Shown in pieces: positions 8,951 to 19,833 of a stretch of 42,500 nucleotides of DNA (position 1 is the first letter of the stretch; every line of letters begins with the position of its first letter). Under the pieces are notes generated by a model. That model did not search any database, had not been told where the DNA came from, and saw nothing but the letters and a program-made list of their open reading frames with translations. The stretch is from Letharia columbiana (Eukaryota > Ascomycota > Lecanoromycetes > Lecanorales > Parmeliaceae), in the NCBI RefSeq assembly GCF_014066305.1, contig NW_023501068.1:1-42500 (forward strand). The letters run 5' to 3'. A program made the position numbers and the translations under genes.

Positions 8951-10163
8951 TCAAAGCTTAGAAGCTTCGATTTTGACCAATCCACCATTTTCCACCTGGT
9001 ATTCTTTCCCTCTCTTCCAGCCTGTCCAACCTTTCAAGACCTCTTCACCACCGGCCCCAGGCGAGAGGTTGGGACTACTCCATGCCTCTGTTTGAGGTAT
9101 GAGCAGACCCGGTGATCCCATGAGGCCAACCGCAGATCTCTGCTCATACCCTTGCTCCTCGAGCTCAATTTGTGAGAGTACGGGTGTGCAACATGCATCT
9201 TTTCCCGCAAAAAGGAGCTCCCATTCTTGCCGTGTATTCTCCAAGAAGCGTTCACGGAAAGTTTTCCTGAGGGTTGGCCACGTAGTGCGGTCGTTTCGCG
9301 TAGCCAGGAGCTCTTGTTCGATGTTCAGTCCCTTCAGAAATTCCCCGAAAAAACTATCCTCCAGAGCCCCCACAGCCATGTAACCTCCATTCTTACATTC
9401 ATAGACCTCGTACCACGGACATCCACCATCCAACATATTCTCTCCCCTTGGCCTATCCCCCAGCGGTGTTTTTGTCAGAAATCTAGAGAATGTTCCCAAG
9501 TAGGCACTACCATCCACCATATTTGCTTCCACTATCTGGCCCTTTCCCGTCTGCGTCCGACTCACCAACGCAGCTAGGATACCAAAGGCGCACATCAGTC
9601 CTCCACCTGCGAAATCTGCAATTATATTGGCGGGAAAAGAGGGTGGCGCATTGGCTCGTCCGAGTTGGGAGAGGAGGCCCGAGACGGCGAGGTAATTGAT
9701 GTCGTGTCCAGCCATTGGTGCGTAGGGGCCATCTCGGCGGAAGCCAGTGAGGCGGGCAATGATGAGGCGAGGGTTCACGATGAGCAAATCCTTTGGATGG
9801 AGACCAATTGACTCCAGCACTCCTGGGCGAAATGGGTCGATGAGGATATCGGCATGATTCAGTAGGGATCTGAGAAGGGCAAGGCCGTTGGGGGATTTGA
9901 GGTCTAAAGCTATCGAGGACTTGTGGCGACTAAGAGAATCAGACGTTGGAGGTGGAGGGTTCAGGGTATGAGCTTGAGGGTGAGCCCGATCAATGCGGAG
10001 AACAGAGGCGCCATAATCGGCGAGGAGAAGGCAGGCAAAAGGGCCTTGGGGCGCGGTTAGAAAGGAGGTTGGTGATGATACTGGATAGTTGGCAAGTACC
10101 TGGAGCCAAACCGGCGAGCTCAATGACTCGAAGGCCGGTTAAGGGTGGTGGAGAGGTTGCCAT
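8951..10163 (-). CDS. Alpha-methylacyl-CoA racemase-like CoA-transferase family III enzyme, peroxisomal
   Basis: Exon 1 (10163-10100) and exon 2 (10044-8951) are joined over a 55 bp phase-1 intron (10099-10045, GTACTT...CCAAG) and give 385 residues. The splice rebuilds LRVIELAGLAPGPFACLLLA, the classic CaiB/BaiF start. Residues known to be catalytic in AMACR/MCR enzymes are present: His135 in GHDINYLAVSG and Asp165 in ADFAGGGLMC. The protein ends in SKL, a canonical PTS1 signal, so peroxisomal import is expected. There it would epimerise 2-methyl-branched acyl-CoA esters for beta-oxidation; formyl-CoA or other CoA transfer is a less likely alternative. The start is the ATG at 10163, because the frame further upstream opens only with a GTG and has non-family sequence. 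The gene looks intact and functional. Confidence 0.92.
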
Positions 10164-10850
10164 GAAGGTGGGTGGGGACAGCCTCTTGGGCGTTTTCACC
10201 GGCTCCTCTATTCTGGACTCTGGCACCAGGCTGCGGAAAGGCACGTGATTTGGTCTTGGCGCTTGGATAGGTTAGGCTGGAGACTCTGCACCATTCAGTC
10301 TCATCTTCTCTCTCTTCCTTTCACTGACCTTACAAGCTGTCGAACTCATAGTGGCTTCCCATCCTAGTAACCCATTTCATTCTTGTTCCTTAATCGAGAC
10401 ATCTTAGCTAACTTTGTGCCTTCTGGCTTGTTGCCTTTCTGTCAATCTTGAAAGCGTTGAAGCGATTTCTTTGACTCGTGCCGCAGCCTGGTCGTACGAT
10501 CTACTTTTGCGGGAAAGCTTTGATGAAGCATTGTTGGTCACCGAAGAACCTTAGATGCAACCTCGCACGGGTCATTTAACACGCCTCACCTAAGACGGCC
10601 AAACTCAGCGTCAGATGGTTCCTCCTGATACGTTGGTGACAGAACCGCTGCAAAAGACCCCACAACGTTTCATCTGTGCAGAAGATCTGCCTATAAGCTT
10701 TCCTGAATGTTTATGGCCGCCCTACATCCAGTATTGCAAGTTATATCAGTCGAGCACTATGTCTCCCGTAAAGTTTTTGCTCCATCCTTGCTTTCTGAAT
10801 CATCGCACTGTCTTCTTCCTGGCTAGACTGTTTCTTTCATCACTTTCAGA
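10164..10850. other. Divergent intergenic region with a likely 5'-UTR intron
   Basis: This region separates the minus-strand CoA-transferase gene from the plus-strand decayed secreted-protein gene. A CACGTG palindrome lies at 10241-10246, upstream of the enzyme gene. A strong intron-like unit (GTAAAG at 10768 to TTTCAG at 10849) sits directly before the decayed gene. The ATG at 10759 just before it would be one base out of frame after splicing. Confidence 0.4.
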
Positions 10851-11775
10851 ACGAAGACTACTATCTTCAGCCTTTTGGTCGCCGCAAGCTCGGCTACGCA
10901 AGCTCTTGCACAATTTGCTCAGACTCTTACCACTGATCCCGAGATCTCGGGAAACTATATCTATGTGTGGTCTCTAGGATCCACGTTTAGCGTTGCAGCG
11001 CCTGTCCCTTGTTCCCAACCTCGTTTCGGAAACGGCGGCCTAAGTCAGGCTCAGATATCCTATTTTGACCCGGATGAGGCCCACGAAGACAGACGTCGTG
11101 AAGTCGCCTGTGGGTGTGTCCATCATGACGGGTATTCAAACGCAGTGTCAAATGGTAAACAAGCCGGAGAGAACGTGCGAACTATAGCGAGGGGTGGCGG
11201 AAATGTCAATGTGCTCTCTGACATATCTTGGTCGAACTTCAAAATCATATTAGCTGGCAGAAACCCCCCCCCAGAAATCCTACAACAGTGCAGTCGACGA
11301 CCCCGCGGCTGTCTCTGGATATCATACCAGGACGACTCTTTGCAGAGGGCGTGGCGTTCAGCGGCGATGAATTCCCGCCGCAACGGTTATCAATGGTGGA
11401 ATGAACGCCAAGACTAGCTGCGCTCTACAGAGCTGGCAGACTTTCTCCGGGGCAGATGTGGAGTCCGTGAAGAGGCCGGGCACTTGGCCCAACACGGGGA
11501 AATGGCCTCTCCAGCCCGGAAGCGGGATCAGGATGGAGCAGGATTGGCTAGCTCACTCTCGGTTCGTTGAATTGTACGTTACCACAATCACAGGCACTCT
11601 ACACCTGCATGGTAACGAATCATCCATAGTTGCATTAGATCTGTTCCATCATTCCCACAGCAGTAGTCCACTGAGGAGAGAATTTTCCGTATCGATCAGC
11701 ATCCTAACAAACGCCTCTTCAGCCGCTGATGCCTTTGATGCGTCTACGGCCCGTGATGAAGGGCAAAGATGCTGA
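10851..11775 (+). pseudogene. Decayed secreted protein, possibly of NucA/NucB nuclease type
   Basis: In one frame from 10851 the sequence reads as a textbook signal peptide (KTTIFSLLVAASSATQALAQ) directly after an acceptor site, but the expected initiator is ACG (10851-10853) instead of ATG. Coding-like sequence continues (YFDPDEAHEDRRREVACGC) up to a run of nine C at 11274-11282, after which the sensible frame changes to FAEGVAFSGDEFPPQRLSM. One base short at about 11391, the frame changes again to MNAKTSCALQSWQTFSGADV. The DEFPP...G(G) segment followed by a Gln/Trp-containing strand recalls the DEYPF...GG signature of extracellular NucA/NucB deoxyribonucleases; this similarity is weak and from memory. 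Start loss plus at least two frameshifts make it very probably nonfunctional. What follows 11775 is not assigned. Confidence 0.45.
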
Positions 11776-13008
11776 AGAGCTGGTATGTATGATTCTTCGA
11801 CTCCTGAGACTTAAGACAGACTTGACTCAAATATCGTCCACACAGGTTTCGGATCTTGAAGAGGTAGCCCAAGATGCCCACAAGGTCAAAAGAAGAAGGG
11901 GAAAATGACGACGACGGTGAAACAACGACGACTTCAACGAGTTCAACAACCAGCACAACATCAACAAGCGAAAATTCTCAGACAGAAACTGCCATGTCAA
12001 GCAGATCCCCAAACGTCAGCGCCACGTTACAGTTCACTTTTCGATTCGATGCTCTGTTGGGCGCCATGTTTGGTTACGACATCAAGGTCATTCTGCACTT
12101 CAAGTTTGCTCGCTCGAGCTTTACAATACCGCGAATCCGCGCATTCGCCCAATCCCCCACTTCCCACGGTTCAAACCTTCGCACGATTCCGTAACGTGCT
12201 TCCTCACAAGGGATGAACTTTCTCTATCTACAAAACACACCGCAGCAGCTCTTCAGTTCACACACTTCGAGGTCCAGAACCCTGCAATTGATCTCCGTTC
12301 CCCGGAATAGACACATATCAAATCTCTAACCGCTTACTCTAGTTCTTCCACAACGATTGCTGGAAAAAGGTCCGTCACATGGAGTCAGCTCAGGAAAGAA
12401 AGTTATCCTGCATGCGCTTGAAAAACACACAGTATCAGAGGGAACGCCAGGCTCGGTCTTGAGCGAGCACTTTGTTCAAGTATCCTGCGCTAGTCTATCT
12501 ACTTCAAACATCGATTAGAGAGCGATTGGCCGGCCAAGATGACAAGGGCACATGATACAAAAACCACTGCTACAGTACACAGCGCGCGATCCTTGCAGTA
12601 CACGACAGTGCCATTGCGAAGATATTGGAAAGACGGTTTTGTTTCCCACAGCGAGCCCGAAATGTCACCAGCAGATGCCCTGTTTCAATACATCCAGACC
12701 ATTCGCAGTCTCACCGGTCCAGCTGCCGAACGAGACCTTTCCAATAGAAGCCGGACACCGGTCGATTTCCTCACCAAAACGCGCAACAGTATCGTATTGA
12801 TAAAGTGGTATTGAAACGTGAACGGCTACTTCGAGAAAAGGCTCGTACCAGAAGCACAAATCTGTTCAAGAAAGCAAACAAGCTGGCGCGGATGACCACC
12901 TCGAAAACATGAATAATTTTCCAATGTAACGACAGACGATGTAAAACAACGAAAGGATTGAACTCGCCTCCCCTCGCAAGAAGTCTAGGCGCGCATGACG
13001 GCCGATGC
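11776..13008. other. Intergenic stretch, no supported gene
   Basis: This stretch contains a low-complexity Thr/Ser-coding patch (about 11910-11980: repeated ACG, ACT, TCA codons) that may be the degraded tail of the preceding gene. Several overlapping frames of 60-106 codons have no family features. The 3' end of the RhoGAP gene lies just to the right. Confidence 0.35.
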
Positions 13009-14894
13009 TCAAGACATGCCAAGTAAGAAACTGTCTTGATTCTCTAGCAAGAAGACGAGCACATCCTGACTGAGCCGAAGGGACTTTTCTTCTTCAATAA
13101 AGCCATCACCGGCCTCCACGGGCGAAAGGATTGTGGGTTGAAAGACTGCAGCAAGGCGCGCCGAGGTCATCTTGTTGATTTCCGCTTTTGAGGCGAAGAC
13201 GGCCAGGAGATCCAACAGATACAGGAGTAGCTGTCGCGATAGAGGAGGCAGAAGTGTGATTTGCTTTTGATATTCAGAGATCGACGATTCCTGGTTGAAG
13301 GGTAACGTGGAAGGACCTCCTTGATGTGGTTTTAGCGGATCTTGGAAAGCTTCATACATCTCGACTGGGATGATTGACTCCGGAAGCCGCAGAAGATATC
13401 TTAGTAGGATTGCCGCCGCATCGTGTACTGTGTATCCGCTCCAGTCAAAGCCTTTCCCATAAAGTGGTGGCTCGTTGAAGGCGGCCTCAAGCTTCTGCAA
13501 ACGGAGTGCAGAACCGCTAACGCAAAAGATATCCTCCACGTCGGTTGCTAGATAAAAATTATCAACACCCAATCGGACCCTTTGAATAGAAAGCAGAGTG
13601 GTAGCCGCGGCAAATTCTAGGGCAGGCAAAGGGCGAGTGGAGAACATACCTTCTTCCTTGAGGAAAACTCCAATCTTACCCACGAATGTCGGGACGTAGC
13701 CATATACGTAAGTCTCGCCTGTCACATTGGTGAAGGAAATAGCAACATTGGCAAATTTAATACTCTCGTACAGCGAGACACCCAATATGTGAATCTCTGG
13801 CTTCGACGAGATCTCCGGCTTGGAGATTTTCTTTCGCCGTTGACGCCAAACCGCAGAAGCAAACCCATCCCATTTATTAGGCTTCGGTATCGCAGCGACT
13901 GACCGGGTAGTTGGGCGCTGTCCCCAGTTTTCTAGAGGTTCCGGATCGAAATCTCCAAATGTATACCGGCGACTGTTACTGATCTCGTGGGCATAGATTG
14001 GTACTGCCAGGACTGAGATATTGGAGACATCAGTCAGACTAAGCGCAGATAATATAGATGAGGCCGTCGTCCTAGCAGCAGACGTCACGAGCGACTCCCC
14101 AGAGTCACTAAACAGGGGTTTGCGATATACACGAGATGCCAGCAGATCTTCTTCAAATGCGAAACCGAATTGATTTCGCTGCATCCCTTGCGGTAAGTTG
14201 ACCAAAGGAGGAGTGGCTGTCCTACTCGATGTCGTGCTGGCATCGTCGTCGACTTTCGCTGCTGTTGGTGTAGCTGTGTCCGTAGTTTTATCGTCCAAAT
14301 TCCTAAGACGCAGGCTCATCTCTTGGTTACTTGCCAGTACCTGCTGCACAAGGTCACACAAGTGTGTCATTGCAGATTCTGCCTCTTCCATAGACTTGCT
14401 ATGCAGGGGTCAACACGAGTATTTAGAAGAATCCCACAACTTTGGTCATGAACAGGGATCGCAAACCATTGCAGAATAGTTAGCATCAGAGTCAACGAAG
14501 CTTTATTGCTCTGTAGTCTCCCCTGTACATCAGATATCTTCGATTCCTTCATGGCCCATCTCACACGGTCAAGCGTGCCCATTCCGGCGTCATTTTTTGA
14601 GGTACCGAGGGCGTCCTCGAGCTCGGAGAAGGTAGTCACGCACTCTGTCAAGGTCACAATGACTTGTTCCACCAGGATAAGGGAGGCTCGTGATTTTGAT
14701 AGGCTCGCGGCGCCCAGGAGGTAGGTTTGTAAATGAGTGAGAATAGCGCTTAGGCCGTTGACTTCGTTAAGCACTGCCTGAGCAAGCTTCGGGGCTGCCC
14801 TTGTGCTTTGCACAAAGGATATCAACACGGACGAAACTTTGGCTGCTGCTCCCAGTACACCAATTATAGATGCTGATACAGAGAGTGGATCCAT
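13009..14894 (-). CDS. Fungal N-terminal domain + RhoGAP protein with Cys in place of the arginine finger (605 aa)
   Basis: Exon 1 runs 14894-14467 and exon 2 runs 14398-13009, joined over a 68 bp intron (14466-14399, GTTTGC...GCATAG). The splice gives SLTLMLTILQCKSMEEAESA, matching the usual junction of this family. Residues 1-145 form the fungal N-terminal helical domain (MDPLSVSASIIGVLGAAAKV). A Ser/Thr-rich linker follows, then a conserved lead-in (GVSLYESIKFANVAIS, GYVPTFVGKIGVFLKEEG) and a RhoGAP domain from about 405 to 600 with TVHDAAAILLRYLLRLPES, LPPLSRQLLLYLLDLLAVFA and MTSARLAAVFQPTIL. The loop that normally reads GIFRxSGS reads DIFCVSGS, so the catalytic Arg is Cys435 (codon TGC). 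In RhoGAPs the Arg finger speeds GTP hydrolysis by Rho/Cdc42; without it the domain may only bind the GTPase. Otherwise the gene looks intact. Confidence 0.88.
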
Positions 14895-15798
14895 TAGGTC
14901 TGGACTCTTGAAGAGTCCAGGCCTTTCAACGTAGACTGAAGCAGGGGCTCATTCGTAGAAAGCGGCCTCATAAATACTGCACATAGATCAAAGTATGCGT
15001 ACAATGGTGGACAGGCTTCAAGACCTCTCTGTGGATTGGCTCAAGGCTTCGGTTTTGGAGAGTGGCATATATGCTAGGAGGATGCAGATGACGATTGGCA
15101 TTGAGCCTTTCCGAAGCCGAGGCGATCCCAGGTTCTGTTGATTTCGGGGTGTATAATGTATATATATTCACGATGTTGATAGAATGTACCGATCTGCTGC
15201 TTGCCGGCCTAGGCTCATGAAACCAATACCTCCACAGATAAGATAGCGCCGTCAGATGCTCTACAAGCTATTATTTGAACCTCTTTGACTTGTGATGTCT
15301 TTGCGAGAGTCCAAGAACAGTTTGTGCCGAGAGACATTTAGCACGAATACAACATAGGTAGGGTGGGGAACATGCATCGGTGCCTAGACATTTGCACGCG
15401 CTAAATCCTTATCGGAGTGAGCGTAATGCAGATAAGGATTCAGCCCTATGACTTTCCCATCACCCATCATCCACGTCAATGCCTCTTACCGTAAAGGTGT
15501 CTTTCCTCCAATGTTGTCTCATTCAAATGACATCTATCGTACTCGAGGCAGCCGCATTTTCACTTGAAAATCTTTCAACCTTTCTATCATACCGAAATTC
15601 CATCGTGCTTCTCCGATATCAGCAAGAGAGAGGAAGACTGTGCTATCTAAGCGCAATGCAGTGATTGGCACCAATGTATAGAGAGTACTGACGTATTTCA
15701 ACCGAGCGTCAGCGAAGAAAGCAATACATACCCATTGATTCAGCTCAAATCTGAAGGAAACATACTCCTTTGTCTGATGTCTTTTCAAAGTCATAATA
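14895..15798. other. Divergent intergenic region
   Basis: This is about 900 bp between the RhoGAP gene (minus) and the transporter gene (plus). It holds promoters for both. A short stretch near 15155-15170 is TATA-like. A near-palindrome, CTAAATCCTTATC and GATAAGGATT, lies around 15402-15441. I see no supported coding frame. Confidence 0.4.
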
Positions 15799-17533
15799 AT
15801 GTCGTCCAATCCGTCACCAGAGAGCGTCGCCTCAGGCAACATCGCGGATCCTGGGATAGCACCCCGCCAAGTCGTCCAACGAGCAGATGGCACAGATGTC
15901 GAACTCGTCAGCTTTCCTCCGGGAGACCCTGAAAATCCGCGTAACTGGCCGACATGGCGGAAATGGTCCATCGTGATCGCGATCACGCTCATTGATCTCA
16001 CCGTCAGCTTCACAGCGTCTGGGTTTTCGCCTGCAGCTGGGAAGTTTGCCAAGGACTTCGGGGTGTCAGGTGAAGTCGGAACGTTGGGATTGAGCCTGTG
16101 TGTATTAGGGTTTGCGTTAGGGCCGATGACTTTGGCGCCGCTGTCCGAGTATGAAATTTCCCATTCCCTTGTCGTACCAACAACAATGCACCGAAATCCT
16201 ACTGAACAAGATTGTGCGCAGGTATTATGGACGATCTCCTATTTACATCATCTCCTACGGCGTCTTCCTGTTCTTTGTACTCGGTACCGCCCTCGTCCAC
16301 AATCTGGGTGGCTTTCTAGTCCTGCGATTCCTATCTGGATGGTTCTCTGCTGTGACGATAGCCAACTTCGGAGGAACAATTGCGGACATATTTGAACCGC
16401 ACGAAACAGGACCAGCTATGAGTCTTTTTTTGTGGGCCGCTACGGTAGGGTCTCCGTTAGGCTACTTCCTCTTCTCTTGCATTGCGCAGTACAAAGGTTG
16501 GAGAGATATTTTCTGGGCTCTGCTCGGAATATGTGGCGGCCTCTGGTTGATCATGACTGCGACGCTGAAGGAGACGAGACACAGTGTATTGCTTCTTCGG
16601 CGTGCAGCCCGTGAAAGAAAGCAAAGAGGTACAGATGCTATTGAAGTCCCAGATTCGATGAAGCAGAGAGGACCGCGGAAGTTGTTCAAGACAGCGCTCT
16701 TGAGACCGTTCAGGTTTCTCTTCACAGAAGCCATCATTTTCTTTGGAGCGTTATACAATGGCTATCTCTATGGGCTCAGCTTCCTTTTCAATGGTGCTTT
16801 CTCATTAGTGTTCGGGATGGGAGGCCATGGGTTCGATGTCCTTGGTGTTGGACTTACATTTCTCGGGATCGTCGTGGGCATCAGCATTGGCCCAATCACA
16901 AATATCTGGCAAGAACGATATTACCAGCGGAGAATTGCGCAGGTGGGCGGTAAGAACGTGCCAGAGGCACGTGTACAGTTGGGTCGAATAGCCGGAATTA
17001 GTGAGTGATCGTTTAACGTTCTAGTTGTCCCTTGCTAAAATAGCAGCCTTTCCTATATCGCTGTTTTGGTTCGCATGGACTTCTTACAAAAACGTACACT
17101 GGATTGTCCCGATAATAGCATCCGCGCTATGGGGATGGTCCTTCTATACCTTGATCTTGATGACGTACAACTACACTGAAGACTCATACAAAGCAAGTCA
17201 ATTCCATCCTCGAGGCCCGATAGGCAACAAGGATTTTCTGACCGACATCTTCAGGTCTTCAGCGCCTCCGCACTCGCAGGCCTCGGCCTTGTCCGCAACG
17301 TAGCGGGTGCTGGCTTTCCGTTATTTGGACAGCAGATGTTTAGCTCTCTAGGAAATCAATGGGCTGCTAGTCTTCTTGCATTCTTGGCCGTACTTCTGGT
17401 CCCAATTCCTTTCATACTTGAAAGATATGGACGGGCGTTAAGATTCAGAAGCCCTTGGGCGAAGCAGCACATGGATGACTTGACGGAAGAGGAGGGATCT
17501 TGTATGCCTAAAGATCCCGGGAGCGAATCCTGA
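15799..17533 (+). CDS. DHA1-type major facilitator superfamily transporter
   Basis: Four exons encode about 517 residues: 15799-16148, 16222-17000, 17047-17192 and 17255-17533. Intron 1 (GTATGA...GCGCAG, 73 bp) restores LAPLSEYYGRSPIYI, the motif-A region. Intron 2 (GTGAGT..., ending at 17046 or alternatively 17043) is 43-46 bp, and both choices keep frame. Intron 3 starts with GC (GCAAGT...TTCAG, 17193-17254), which joins YTEDSYK to VFSASALAGLGLVRN in phase 0. Twelve TM segments are expected; FSPAAGKFAKDFGVSGEVG, LRFLSGWFSAVTIANFGG and GSPLGYFLFS are typical of fungal drug:H+ antiporter family 1 (multidrug, polyamine and mycotoxin exporters). FPLFGQQMFSSLGNQWA lies near the last helices. The substrate is unknown and no biosynthetic genes are adjacent. 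The gene appears intact if the GC donor is used. Confidence 0.88.
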
Positions 17534-18238
17534 AGATGTCGTTGAGGCTCAGCAAAGCTGCTCCTTGGTAATCTAGGCTGTGAATGCACCTGACGCGCAT
17601 CGCTGCTGTCGTAAGTCAATTTTTGATTGGGACTCGCGAAAATCGTGGATACAAGAAACTGGCTCTTCGCTTTGATAGGCATGTAATCTAACGCACTTAC
17701 CAAGACATTTGGGCCGGATCACTAACACAGCTGTTCTCAATCACCGAAGTCATCAGATTTCTTTTGTGGCAAAAACGGTGGGGACATCCTGCCACAAACA
17801 TACTGACCATGAACCTAGAGATTTGTTATAATTTTGCTGCCTTACTGGTGGCTTGCCGGGCCTCCTCAACCTCGAGGAAGGCTGCCCTGTGCCGCAGAGG
17901 ACTTTGTGTGGGCGTGTCTATGCGATCTTGCGCGATACGATCAAAATCCAATTCTATCGTTTATGCGATGCTCCTCCTGTAAGAACACAGACCCAGGGCG
18001 TGGATCGTGCCGCTTCATCAGCCGCCGACGCGAAGACTTGAGCGCATGGTTGATTTAAGCAGCATTGAAAGTCCCCTGAGACTTCGACAAGCTCAATCTT
18101 TACCACAACGTCCCTCTCCTCAACTCTGCTCCCTCTGATCGAATGGCTGAAAAATCTCTTAGCGTGACAAAAGCCATTGGAAGTCCTTGCGTACAGTAGC
18201 GCAGTTCTCCGCTACTCAAGAAACGGGAGCAAGGAATA
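17534..18238. other. Intergenic stretch, nothing recognised
   Basis: About 700 bp separate the transporter from the subtilase-like gene. Frames of 60-115 codons occur on both strands, but none has family motifs or splice partners. This is presumably the terminator of one gene and the promoter of the next. Confidence 0.4.
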
Positions 18239-19833
18239 ATGGCTGCATCTATCCTTTTATTAGTGATGGGAATTCTGCATTTCGCCCATGGCTTGGTCGA
18301 ATATGTCGTCTATCCTGCTGATAAGAAGGCCGTGTTAGCATGCTCGCACATCAATGACGCACTTGTCAAGATACTCGGCGGCAGCAGAGTACGAATTTAC
18401 AAGAGCCACATCAGACAAACTACGGAGTTCTGGTTCATCGAAGCCCTTGAAGCTCAAACAACGGCCATTTTGCAAATTCCAGGACTGCGTACCCTGTCTC
18501 ACACTCAGCATAATTATAATGACAGCCTCTAGGTGGATGCCGTTATGGAAAACGTGATAGTCGCTTAGAACTCTGGAGAAAGCTTTAAACATACCTCGGT
18601 GTTCATGACTGCCAATAGCACAGGGTCAAATCAAGCGATTCCAGAGCTCAAACTACCTCTTCGAAGGCAACGGGACGCGCCTCAAGATTTAGATCTCGTG
18701 TCTTGGCCGCCTCGCAAACGACTTCCCGTCCTTGGCAAAATGCCATGCTACGTATACGACATTGCCAGGGGTATAGAGTCGTACATTTACATCATAGAAA
18801 ATGGTATCAATAAGGATAACGATGCCAGAACCCAATCTTGACAACCACCGCATTATTCTCTAATATGCCTCTAGGAATTCAAATCGATGCCATGGCCGCC
18901 AGAGTCCGACGAGTGGCACTATGCCTACGGTGTCCATGACAGCACCACGGATGATAATCTAGCCGGACACGGGTCATGCGTAGCATCGAAAGCCGCTGGG
19001 TGGAAAACGGGTGTTTCGAAGAACTCCCAGTTGGTCGTGATGAAGTCCTTACCGACGCTAGCGGACGTGAACTTCGCTTTCGCCGCAGCCTTGGACGATA
19101 CCATGGAGAAAGATCGTCAGGGCAGAGCCGTGGTCGTCTATCCCGCAACGTCGATACAGACATTCGGCGCTGGTTCCGTGTTGCCGAGGAACTGGAAATC
19201 GGTGAATGAGCTCATCCAGGAGCTTTTCGCCCAGGACGTTGTCGTAGTGACTGGATCCGGCAACAACGCCGCACGCTCTTCAGCATTGGACACGGTTCCA
19301 GCGATTTGGGGCTTGGAACCAGACTATCCCTTGATAGTCGCCGGGGCTGTAAGAATAGACGGGACAATCGCGAGATTCTCGCAGGGCGCGGCGACTTTGT
19401 CAGAGATCGTTTGGGCGCCAGGAGAGAGTATCGTTTGTGCCAATGGACCGTCATCCCCAGGCTTAGCGGTCAGAAGCGGTACTTCGTTCGCCGCTGCAAT
19501 GGTAAGCACCGTCCTTGTGCGTCTGCCCAATTCAAAGATTATCGTCTTAACAAGGACCTACAGGTTGCAGGACTTGCCGCATACGAATTGACGGGACCCG
19601 ACCCCCACCCTCCGGGATCAGTACCTAGCATCATCCGCACCAGGCTCCTTGCGAACAGTAGGCCGATTTCTCCGTTGACAAGACCCAAAGTCATCTGGAA
19701 TGGACAGAACGGGGCGCTCAATGCACTGCTGAATAATTCGACCTCGCAATCTGCCCTTGTGCAGGAAATGCCGAACGCGACGCTCATTTCTGGCACTACG
19801 AATTTGACTGAGGGACAAGCGTCGGTAGCATGA
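18239..19833 (+). CDS. Subtilase-like (peptidase S8) secreted protein with altered catalytic-Asp motif
   Basis: Exon 1 (18239 to about 18488) encodes a signal peptide (MAASILLLVMGILHFAHG) and an inhibitor-I9-like propeptide (EYVVYPADKK...FWFIEALEAQ). Exon 2 (about 18579-18814) contains APQDLDLVSWPP, GYVYD-like spacing and YIYIIENGIN. Exon 3 (18875-19501) contains EFKSMPWPP, the His motif GHGSCVASKAAGW, the oxyanion Asn in TGSGNNA and the Ser motif SGTSFAAAM. A clean phase-0 intron (19502-19563, GTAAGC...CTACAG) leads to exon 4 with VAGLAAYEL. The catalytic Asp that normally sits in a D[TS]G motif is Glu here (IIENGI). The exon 2/3 junction lacks a GT donor: the frame-keeping intron 18815-18874 (60 bp) would start with GATAAC. 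The first intron boundary is approximate. It may be a pseudoprotease, a protease with a Glu-shifted triad, or an early pseudogene. Confidence 0.72.

Noticed and set aside
11874..12216. Two overlapping frames with Thr/Ser-rich or mixed products
   Set aside because: Low-complexity composition, no start context and no family; kept as unassigned sequence after the NucA-like remnant.
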